Positions 57,097-64,000 of a stretch of DNA of 64,000 bases are shown here, in pieces; within the stretch, counting starts at the first letter, position 1, and each line of letters opens with the position of its first letter. The translations under genes and the position numbers were made by a program. Location of the stretch: positions 1 to 64,000 of the forward strand of contig CAMNSA010000010.1 of NCBI GenBank assembly GCA_946554335.1, read 5' to 3'. The DNA comes from an uncultured Neglectibacter sp. Lineage in GTDB: Bacteria; Bacillota; Clostridia; Oscillospirales; Acutalibacteraceae. The notes beneath the pieces were generated by a model, which saw only the letters and a list, made by a program, of their open reading frames with translations, did not search any database and had not been told where the DNA came from.

Positions 57097-58277
57097 ATGG
57101 GAGTTTATGCCGTAACCTTTTTTCAAACGCTTTACACAGCCGGGTCAGCGTCAATGTGACGATCCCCCGGATCAACGGTACCGATGTGGCAAGGAGGTCT
57201 TTTCCCGTGTTATACCTGACACACGGAAATACGGATGACAGGAATGCCTGGCTGTGGATGACTTCTGCGGAGAGATACGCGAGCGACCGCGGGCTGATTA
57301 CCGTAATGACCTCCACCTGGTCCTCTTTTGGCATGGATATGTATTACGGAAAAAAGTATTTTACCTATCTTTCGGAAGAGCTGGTGCCGCTGATGGACCG
57401 GCTCCTGCCCATTGCGCCCGGACATGAGAATCATTTTGTGGCCGGTTTGTCTCTGGGCGGTTATATCTCCTTTAAGCTGGGACTGGTGCGCAACGACTAC
57501 TTCTCTGCCATCGGGGCTTTTTCCAGCCCCATCGATATGGTGGACACACTGCGGCGCTCTTATGAGGGCACCACGCCGGGAGGAAAGGATTTTGAGGAGT
57601 GCTTCGGCAATCTGGAGTATATGGCAAAGTGGCCCAATGACACCATGGCCGCGGCCAGGGATATTGTGGAGAAGGGAAAGCCCATGCCCAGACTTTACCA
57701 GGAATGTGGTTTTGACGATTTCACTTTTGAGCAGAACGAGGCCAGCTCCCGTCAGCTCAAGGACATGGGATATGATGTGACCTATATATCAAGAGAGGGA
57801 GATCACGGCTGGGAGTTCTGGGACGAGGCTTTGCCCCATTTCCTGGATTTTATCGAGGCAAAGAAAACGGCTCATGGACAGCTGCCCGGGCTCGCCCTGC
57901 CCCGCGCCTATGAGCCCTGCGAGATGCCGGCTTTCGATATCCGGGGCGCCTTTGAGTCCTTCGGGGCCAGAGGCACCATAGACTGTGAGTTTATTCTTCC
58001 CCCCGAAACCCCGCAGCGCCAGTGGAAGGCAGGCAAGGTCATGATCCACCCCACTGATGATGATTTTACTTATTGGCAAAGGAAGCGGGATCTGGAAAAG
58101 CTTGCCGAGGAGCAGGGGATCGCCATCGGCTGTCTCCAGCTCTATGACAGTCTGGGCTATGACCAGGAACACGGCAGAGAATTCGGCATCCTGGTGGAAA
58201 AGGAGCTTCCCTTCCTGTTCAGCTTTTGCTTTGGGCACGGCCGCGAGGTGGAGTTTAAACGGGCGGAAAAAATCTGA
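57097..58277 (+). CDS. Alpha/beta-hydrolase esterase (EstA/esterase D type) with apparent frameshift
   Basis: The ATG at 57097 (CGGAGGTGG upstream) opens with MGVYAVTFF and the frame then stops at 57157. The family's next block, ALHSRVSVNVTIP, is in the frame of the 373-aa ORF that the track starts at 57156 without a ribosome binding site. One extra T in the T6 run at 57118-57123 restores one continuous protein reading TFFSNALHSRV. The hydrolase domain has an intact triad: Ser in AGLSLGGY, Asp in CGFDDF, His in GDHGWEFW. After about residue 270 comes a degenerate partial copy of the same domain. Either a real disruption, slippage, or a homopolymer sequence error. Confidence 0.75.
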
Positions 58278-58454
58278 CCGGAAAGGTGATTTTTCTCTTT
58301 CATGGGCTTTTTCAGCGCTGAATTGGGCGCTGTCCACAAAAAGCGTCTGTCCCCTGATGAAATTTTTTCTGAAGAAAATCCTGCAAAACGACTCCCAAAA
58401 ACAGATTTTTGCGATATAATAAGAGGCAGTATAATGGAAGGAAGAGTCAGGACG

Positions 58455-58919
58455 ATGAAAAATGTCTGCTATATGTCGTCTCCCATTGGAGTTTTGGGTA
58501 TTGCCGAAGAAAACGGGCAGATTACCGATGTGTTTTTCGGCCGTGACAAAGCGCCCATCGGTACGCTGGAAACGGTAACGCCTATTTTGCAGCGCGCCAT
58601 GAACGAACTGCGGGAATACTTTGAGGGGACCCGCCGGGAGTTCAGCATCCCCCTGGACCCCCACGGAACAGAATTCCAGCGCAGCGTATGGAAGGCCCTG
58701 CTGACGATCCCCTATGGAGAGACCAGAAGCTACGGTCAGATCGCCGCTCAGATCGGGAGCCCGGACGCCAGCCGGGCCGTGGGAACCGCCAATCATAACA
58801 ACCCCGTTTCCATTTTCATCCCCTGCCACCGGGTGATCGGCCAGGACGGAAGCCTGACCGGCTACGGCGGAGGGCTGGAAGCGAAAAAATTCTTGTTAGA
58901 GCTGGAGCAGCGCAAATAA
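58455..58919 (+). CDS. ogt: Methylated-DNA--[protein]-cysteine S-methyltransferase
   Basis: 154 aa from the ATG at 58455. The ATG at 58434 overlaps a TATAAT and is unlikely. Acceptor Cys is in the IPCHRVIG motif; the HTH region FQRSVWKALLTIPYGETRSYGQIA and the RAVGTANHNNP loop are present. Removes O6-alkyl groups from guanine in a suicide reaction. Stand-alone gene, convergent with thuA. Confidence 0.94.
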   Translation: MKNVCYMSSPIGVLGIAEENGQITDVFFGRDKAPIGTLETVTPILQRAMNELREYFEGTRREFSIPLDPHGTEFQRSVWKALLTIPYGETRSYGQIAAQIGSPDASRAVGTANHNNPVSIFIPCHRVIGQDGSLTGYGGGLEAKKFLLELEQRK

Positions 58920-58952
58920 GCGCTGCTCTTTCTATGTTCTGCCAGACGAATA

Positions 58953-58992
58953 ACGGCGCCCGTTCTTTTCAAACGGGCGCCGCTGTCATTTT
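58953..58992. terminator. Terminator between ogt and thuA
   Basis: GGCGCCCGTT-CTTTTC-AAACGGGCGCC stem (near-perfect) in the convergent gap, followed on plus by GCTGTCATTTTTATT. Confidence 0.7.
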
Positions 58993-59010
58993 TATTGGAC
59001 CGATTTTCCC

Positions 59011-59781
59011 TTATTCCTGCTTCTGCTGATGCAGCTCGCCGATGGTGTGCTTGATCTCTCCCTTTACCTCTACCACAGGCTGGGTATTCCCATAGGTCAC
59101 CGCCGGGATATTCCCGGGAGCCGCCCATTTCACGGCGTTGATGATAACCTTCTGGATCTCCGGCTGATGATAGATGGGGAACACCTCGTGTCCGGGCCGG
59201 AAATAGAACACCTTGCCCTTGCCGCGGTGGTAGCAGCAGCCGCTGCGGAACACCTCTCCCCCCTCGAACCAGCTGATAAACACCAGCTCGTCCGGCTGCG
59301 GGATATTGAAGTGCTCGCCGTACATTTCCTCGTGGGGGATCACGATCTTCTCATCCAGCCCATCCACAATGGGATGGCCGGGATCCACCACCCAAAGGAT
59401 CTCTTTTTCCCCGTCCTCTCTCCATTTGAGGTAGCCGGAATTGGTTCCGCACACCTTCCGGAAGATCTTGGAAGCGTGGCCGGAGTGCAGCACAATCAGC
59501 CCCATACCGTCCAGGATCCTCTTATGTACCCGCTCAACGATTTCGTCCTCTACTTCGCCGTGCGCCATATGGCCCCACCAGATCAGCACATCGGTCTGAT
59601 CCAGCACCTCCTGGCTTAGGCCGTGCTCCGGCTCTCGCAGGGTGGCGGTGCGGGTCTCCATGCCGGCTTCCTTTAAAAAATCGGCAATGCAGCCGTGGAT
59701 CCCCTTGGGATACACATCGGCAACCTCCTGAAGCTCCACCTCGTGCAGATATTCATTCCAAACTGTCACACGAATCGCCAT
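59011..59781 (-). CDS. ThuA domain protein
   Basis: 256 aa glutamine-amidotransferase-like fold: [59 protein letters not shown]. ThuA proteins are linked to trehalose and other disaccharide use, often with Gfo/Idh/MocA dehydrogenases; recent work ties relatives to 3-keto-glycoside chemistry, but I do not claim that here. Directly downstream (37 bp) of such a dehydrogenase on the same strand, so they form one operon. Confidence 0.88.
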   Translation of the reverse strand: MAIRVTVWNEYLHEVELQEVADVYPKGIHGCIADFLKEAGMETRTATLREPEHGLSQEVLDQTDVLIWWGHMAHGEVEDEIVERVHKRILDGMGLIVLHSGHASKIFRKVCGTNSGYLKWREDGEKEILWVVDPGHPIVDGLDEKIVIPHEEMYGEHFNIPQPDELVFISWFEGGEVFRSGCCYHRGKGKVFYFRPGHEVFPIYHQPEIQKVIINAVKWAAPGNIPAVTYGNTQPVVEVKGEIKHTIGELHQQKQE

Positions 59782-59818
59782 CTGTTTTCTCCTTTCCGGT
59801 TTTCACCTGAAACGCCTC

Positions 59819-60889
59819 TTACAGCTGGATCCAGCTGCCGGTTTCCCCGGACTTCAACACCGCGTCTACCGCATGCTGGTTTACCTGTCCGTCAAACACC
59901 GTAGCGGCCATGCCGTCCCCCTTGCCGTTGATGATATCGGCAAAGGACTGCATCTGGTCTACCTTATACTTTTTGGGAATGGGCAGCTTGGAGAACACAT
60001 GGGCCTCCGCGTTGGCCTTTCCGATGCAGATGGAGATCTCGTCCGTCTCCGGGGCCACATGATCCAGCTCGTACTGGATGGCGCCCTCGCTGCCGTAAAT
60101 CTCCATGGTCTGATAATTTCCGCGGCCATAGCCAAACCGGGTGATGCGGAAGGTGGCGGCAGTGCCGTCTTCCATTTCCGCCATGTAGTTGGAGAAATCG
60201 TCCACATCCACCTTGCCCATTCCACTGCCGTCCAGCTTCCTGCGCTCTGTGATAAAGGTCCCCACATGGCTTACCAGGCGCTTGTACTCCTGGCCGGTGA
60301 CAAATCGCACCAGATCGAGAGCATGGCTTCCCAGATCTCCCAAAGCACCGGAGCCGGTGAGCTCCTTCTGGAACCGCCATCTTAAAGGCGTGTCAAAGAA
60401 GGGCAGGCCCCAGGCCTGATAATACTGCATATCCACATGATAGATCTTTCCGATCATCCCGCGGTCGATCAGGTCTTTCGCATAGCGGGCGGAGGCCTTG
60501 AAGCGATAGGAGAAGCACACCATGTTCTTGACATTTTTCTCCTTGGTGACCTGGGCCAGGTGATCCGCCTGCTCTGAGGTAAGGGTCAGAGGCTTTTCCA
60601 CCGCATAGGGCTTTCCCGCCTGGGCAGCCGCCAAAGCCACCTCGTAGTGCACATTGTTGGGTGTGGAAATATCTATGGCATCCACATCGGGGCAGTTGAT
60701 CAGATCGTGATAGTCGGTAAAGCAGTGGGCCTCGTCGATGCCGTAGGTCTCCCGGGCGTAGCGCAGAGCCTCCGGGTCGATATCGCACACGGCCACCAGC
60801 TTCAAATCGGGGCTTCTATCGATCCCGGGCAGGTGAACGCCCCTGGAGATCCCGCCGATTCCCACACTTCCTACACGAATGATTGACAT
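59819..60889 (-). CDS. Gfo/Idh/MocA family oxidoreductase
   Basis: 356 aa. N-terminal Rossmann domain (VGSVGIGGISRGVHLPG), EKPLTLT with the catalytic Lys (about residue 98), and the C-terminal domain with GSGALGDLGSHALDLVRFV. NAD(P)-dependent oxidation or reduction of a sugar or cyclitol in the cytoplasm. AAGGAGGAG site precedes the ATG. Operon with thuA suggests a glycoside or disaccharide substrate. Confidence 0.9.
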   Translation of the reverse strand: MSIIRVGSVGIGGISRGVHLPGIDRSPDLKLVAVCDIDPEALRYARETYGIDEAHCFTDYHDLINCPDVDAIDISTPNNVHYEVALAAAQAGKPYAVEKPLTLTSEQADHLAQVTKEKNVKNMVCFSYRFKASARYAKDLIDRGMIGKIYHVDMQYYQAWGLPFFDTPLRWRFQKELTGSGALGDLGSHALDLVRFVTGQEYKRLVSHVGTFITERRKLDGSGMGKVDVDDFSNYMAEMEDGTAATFRITRFGYGRGNYQTMEIYGSEGAIQYELDHVAPETDEISICIGKANAEAHVFSKLPIPKKYKVDQMQSFADIINGKGDGMAATVFDGQVNQHAVDAVLKSGETGSWIQL

Positions 60890-60914
60890 TGCACATTCTC
60901 CTCCTTTTTTTCTT

Positions 60915-61243
60915 TCAGACTGGTCCGAAAGGACAACTTCAATATATCCTCACACCAAGAACAAAAGAATGGATAATAGAGACTTGTCTTTGAAAATAGC
61001 GACTTTTTTGATATGAGATTCTTTACTTCTTTTTATAGAACTTTTTTGACTTCAAGCCATATTTTTTATTTTTAAAAATATGTAAAATAGCTACTTTTCC
61101 TCCTCTTTGTACCATCCGGCTGCCAGAGGGATTTCCGGCTTCGCGTTCAGGCGCTTTCGGAAACGAAAAGAGAGGGAAAGGAAATCATCCAAAGTCCTAA
61201 AGGCAGATTTCCCAGGAAAAATCCGGAAAATCGAAAAAATAAA
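60915..61243. other. AT-rich intergenic region between divergent genes
   Basis: About 330 bp with several T-rich and A-rich tracts (for example around 61065-61090, ATATTTTTTATTTTTAAAAA). No gene, RNA or clear operator is seen apart from the downstream SLH promoter. The thuA-operon promoter must lie here but no convincing hexamer pair was found. Confidence 0.5.
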
Positions 61244-61272
61244 TTGTAAGTTGGAGAAGAACCTGCTATAAT
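61244..61272 (+). promoter_or_regulatory. Promoter of the SLH protein gene
   Basis: TTGTAA (61244-61249), 17-nt spacer, TATAAT (61267-61272), about 100 bp before the ATG, implying a ~95-nt leader. Confidence 0.7.
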
Positions 61273-61372
61273 GAGAGTACTTATCGAAAGTTGTACGAAA
61301 GCATGCGGATATTTTTTTGATTCAGATCTTAATTTTTACCCTCAATCCATTTACAAAGGGAGTGCTGTTTTC

Positions 61373-63106
61373 ATGATGAAAAAACGATTGATCAAAAGGG
61401 GGATCGCCCTGCTGCTGGCCGCTGTGATGGCCTCCTCTGCCATTCCTGTCCTGGCCGCTCCCACCAGCGGGGATCTGGTATTTTCCGCCGGAGAGCCTCC
61501 CTTTATCTATCAGATCACCGATTCCGCCAGCGGCGCCTCCAAGGTAAAGCTGGTACAGATGGCGGAAATGCTCCCCGAGGGCGGCTCCTACGCGAACTAT
61601 ACCGGCAACTATGTGATCCCGGAAACGGTTTTGTCCAGCGGCGGGATCTTCGGCGGAGAATACGCCGTGACAGAAATTGCCGGCTCCAATCCTCTGGCAG
61701 ATCCGGGCGCTTTTTCCGGAATGCCTCTCACCGGCGTCACCATTCCCAAAACAGTACAGAGCATCGGCGCCAGAGCCTTTGCCGACTGCCAGAATTTGCA
61801 GCGGCTGTCTTTGAGCTCCAGCACGATGTTTATCGCTTCCGACGCTTTTGCCGGCACGACCCAGAGAGCCCTCACCCGGATGGAGCTTACCCTGAGGGTA
61901 TCGGAAGCCACTGCCATCCTCACCCCGACCTCTTATCAGGGTTCCACCGGCAGGACGGTGACGCTCCCCAAGAGCATTGACAGCTTCTCCGTCAGCGCCC
62001 CCTTAACAATCTCCGCCCAGTGCGTTGATCCTGTGGATCTGGAGCTTTCCGGCGCGGGCAGCGTGGTGGTAAACACCGGCGCGGTCCTCTCCATAAAAAG
62101 CTTTACCGGCGACGCCAAGCAGATTCGGGTCCGCCCGGGCGGAAGGCTTTTGAACCTGTCTAACACAACTTTGGTGGTGACAAACGGAAACGGCACCACC
62201 ATTTCCCTCGCCCCCGGCGTCACCCTGATCGGCGCCAACGCGGGCGGCGCGCCGGATCCTCTTCCCGGCACGGTAAACCGGCCCCGGATCTCTGTGAACT
62301 TCGGCGGCACGGTAGCGGTACAGCAAAGCGGAAGAGTGGTGCTCATCACCCCCTTTGAGGGCTATCATGTGAAAAATGTGGTGGTCAACGGAGTGAGCAT
62401 GGGCGAGATCACCCACTACACCTTCCTGACTGCCAGCCGGGAAAACACCATCAAGGTGACTTTTGCGGAGGGAAAATCCACCCTGCCCAATGACGATGAC
62501 AGTGACGATCCGGAAAAGAAGCCGGAGGTGGACCCCTCTTTGCTGTTCACCGATGTGAGTAAGGACGACTGGTACCTGGACGCCATCGCTTTCATGGTGA
62601 AGAATAAAATTTTCCTGGGCGTCAGCGATACCCGCTTTGCTCCCAGGGCTTCTGTGTCCCGGGCCATGTTTGTCACGGTGCTTCACCGTCTGGTCAACTA
62701 TGATGACAAATACGGACTGATCGCGGAGGAGCCCATGAGCTTCCCGGATGTGGAGAAAACCGCCTGGTATGCCGATGCGGTGGGCTGGGCAGCCGCTCTG
62801 GATCTGACTGACGGCGTGGTGACCGCGAATCAGTTCCAGCCCTCGGCAATTCTCACCAGAGAGCAGTTCGCCATGATCCTCTTTAACTTTACCCACGCGC
62901 TGGGCTACGATACGGTTGGTGACGAGACCCTTCTGGACCGCTATTCCGACGGTCGGAAGATCTCTCCTCTGGCCAGGGAGGCAATGGCCTGGGCAGTAAA
63001 CAACGGCTATATTACCGGAAAGACGGAAACGCTTCTGGATCCTCTGGGCAACATCTCCCGGGCGGAAACCTCTGCCATTCTGATGCGTTATCTGCAAAAC
63101 AGCTAA
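61373..63106 (+). CDS. Secreted surface protein with LRR_5/BspA-like segment and three SLH domains
   Basis: 577 aa from the ATG at 61373 (AAAGGGAGTG upstream); the track's earlier ATG lies inside the -10 box. Signal peptide (1-28, ends AIPVLA). Residues about 85-165 hold a BspA-like leucine-rich unit (GAFSGMPLTGVTIPKTVQSIGARAFADC). A Ser/Thr/Gly-rich middle follows, then an acidic linker (DDDSDDPEKKPEVD), then S-layer homology domains from about 390, 455 and 520. SLH domains bind pyruvylated cell-wall polymer, so the protein is displayed on the cell surface. Ligand unknown. Confidence 0.9.
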   Translation: MMKKRLIKRGIALLLAAVMASSAIPVLAAPTSGDLVFSAGEPPFIYQITDSASGASKVKLVQMAEMLPEGGSYANYTGNYVIPETVLSSGGIFGGEYAVTEIAGSNPLADPGAFSGMPLTGVTIPKTVQSIGARAFADCQNLQRLSLSSSTMFIASDAFAGTTQRALTRMELTLRVSEATAILTPTSYQGSTGRTVTLPKSIDSFSVSAPLTISAQCVDPVDLELSGAGSVVVNTGAVLSIKSFTGDAKQIRVRPGGRLLNLSNTTLVVTNGNGTTISLAPGVTLIGANAGGAPDPLPGTVNRPRISVNFGGTVAVQQSGRVVLITPFEGYHVKNVVVNGVSMGEITHYTFLTASRENTIKVTFAEGKSTLPNDDDSDDPEKKPEVDPSLLFTDVSKDDWYLDAIAFMVKNKIFLGVSDTRFAPRASVSRAMFVTVLHRLVNYDDKYGLIAEEPMSFPDVEKTAWYADAVGWAAALDLTDGVVTANQFQPSAILTREQFAMILFNFTHALGYDTVGDETLLDRYSDGRKISPLAREAMAWAVNNGYITGKTETLLDPLGNISRAETSAILMRYLQNS

Positions 63107-63141
63107 CTCCTTATCCGGCAAAAAACAAGGAACAATTTGCG

Positions 63142-64000
63142 ATGATTAAGCTAGCCTTACTAAGTGCATGGCATGTGCACACTCATTGGTTTCTCGGCGA
63201 GCTGAAGCGTTCTGACACAGACGCCGCCATTGCGGTTGTGTGGGACGATGACGAAGAACGCGGCAGACAGATAGCCGGAGAGCTGAATGTGCCTTTTGAA
63301 TCTGACCTGCACAAGGTGCTTTATGAGTATGACATTCAGGGCGTGATGGTGGAATATGCCACTATGAAGCATACTGATGTGATCATACAGGCGGCAAATG
63401 CCGGCAAGCACATTTTCTCTGATAAACCGTTGGCTGTTACAGTGGAAGATTGTCTGAAAATCAAAGAGGCGATCGAGCGCAGCGGCGTAAAATTCCTTCT
63501 CTCCCTGGAAACAAAGATCGTCGGCGCTTACCAACAGGCGGCAGAGATGATTCGGGAAGGAAAGCTGGGCAGAATTATCGGCGCCCACTTCCGCCGCACG
63601 CACGGAGCGCTCCTCAATCCCGGTTCCCTGCCCTCACGCTGGTTTGACCCCAAGGAAACCGGCGGCGGCGTGACTCTTGATTTGGGGTGCCATGGCCTCT
63701 ATATTCTGCCCATGTTCTGCGGAAAGCCCAAGAAGGTCACCTGCTTTATGAACGAGCTGTATGGTTCCGGCCTGGATGAAAATTCCACTACCCTGATAGA
63801 GTTTGAAAACGGTGCACTCGCCTCAGCTTATACCACTACATTGGTACCCAGCGACCACAATTTATTGGAAATACTGGGCGCCGAGGGCCATATAGTGATC
63901 ACAGGAGATCACGAGCAGTTCCTGCTCCAGTCTGAGCATGTGCCGGGCTATGAAAAAATCAAGCCCCTGCCCCAGGAAGAAATCTGGGACAATGAGGAAA
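63142..64000 (+). CDS. Gfo/Idh/MocA family oxidoreductase (cut by right window edge)
   Basis: Open frame from the ATG at 63142 to the end of the window (286 complete codons, no stop); it is missing from the supplied track because it is incomplete. Reads MIKLALLSAWHVHTHWFLGEL, with SDKPLAVTVEDC (catalytic Lys near residue 95) and ETGGGVTLDLGCHGLYIL, both family hallmarks. The N-terminal loop SAWHVHTHW is unusual, replacing the normal Gly-rich GxGxxG cofactor turn, as in a subgroup of these enzymes. It lies 35 bp after the SLH gene and may be co-transcribed. Confidence 0.88.
   Translation, partial: MIKLALLSAWHVHTHWFLGELKRSDTDAAIAVVWDDDEERGRQIAGELNVPFESDLHKVLYEYDIQGVMVEYATMKHTDVIIQAANAGKHIFSDKPLAVTVEDCLKIKEAIERSGVKFLLSLETKIVGAYQQAAEMIREGKLGRIIGAHFRRTHGALLNPGSLPSRWFDPKETGGGVTLDLGCHGLYILPMFCGKPKKVTCFMNELYGSGLDENSTTLIEFENGALASAYTTTLVPSDHNLLEILGAEGHIVITGDHEQFLLQSEHVPGYEKIKPLPQEEIWDNEE

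Overview
The window looks like chromosomal DNA of a strictly anaerobic, GC-rich (about 55-58 percent by eye) low-GC-phylum Firmicute, most likely a gut member of the Oscillospirales/Clostridia. The reasons are: Gram-positive style ribosome binding sites with many TTG/GTG starts, two T-box leaders (pheST and thrS), Firmicute-typical genes (IreB, RNase Y, YmdB, YloV/FakA-like, UPF0210 plus ACT), [FeFe]-hydrogenase maturases, an anaerobic sulfatase maturase, a choloylglycine (bile salt) hydrolase and an SLH-domain surface protein. This is inference from content; no marker gene was compared with a database.

Layout. 1-4.6 kb: a minus-strand operon (PHP phosphatase, Lrp regulator, aminotransferase, DUF362 ferredoxin protein, ispE) that ends in a 19-bp tandem repeat. 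4.7-9.9 kb: plus-strand ACT/UPF0210 pair, bile salt hydrolase, and a membrane-protein/carboxylesterase fusion. 10-14.5 kb: minus-strand ireB with a small gene, and pheS-pheT behind a Phe T-box. 14.6-21.6 kb: a small membrane protein, then a coherent sulfatase locus (two CHR 'chromate' half-transporters and two cytoplasmic sulfatases in one operon, a divergent LysR regulator, a convergent anSME). 21.8-27.1 kb: a phosphoesterase and the H-cluster maturation operon TM1266-hydE-hydG-hydF. 27.2-31.4 kb: an uncharacterised operon of AtuA-like proteins, an ADP-ribosylglycohydrolase and two SDRs, one of them catalytically dead. 31.6-40 kb: MBL hydrolase, recG, yloV, ymdB, an ANT(6)-like gene and rny. 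40.2-42.5 kb: T-box and thrS. 42.6-52.7 kb: mannoside use (ADP-ribosylglycohydrolase family protein, mannose-6-phosphate isomerase, GH2 beta-mannosidase, ABC importer). 53.5-56.1 kb: SGNH/MBOAT acyl-transfer pair. 56.2-56.9 kb: orphan YgiT-type antitoxin-like gene and tRNA-Leu(CAG). 57-64 kb: an esterase with an apparent frameshift and a partial duplicated domain, an MGMT, ThuA plus Gfo/Idh/MocA, an SLH protein, and a second Gfo/Idh/MocA gene cut by the window edge and absent from the supplied ORF track.

The themes are host- or plant-glycan use (sulfatases, beta-mannosidase, sugar dehydrogenases), bile-acid deconjugation and hydrogen metabolism. Interspersed palindromic repeats built from TAGTTGTTAG-like ends and larger composite blocks occur at about 20.4, 40.2, 45.3-45.9 and 52.9-53.4 kb. 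The last two bracket the beta-mannosidase/ABC cassette, and the 40.2 kb copy appears to supply the -35 box of the thrS promoter. The observations I find most worth following are the sulfatase/CHR transporter operon, the AtuA/ADP-ribosylglycohydrolase/SDR operon with its pseudoenzyme, the membrane-esterase fusion with an intact internal start, and the repeat elements.
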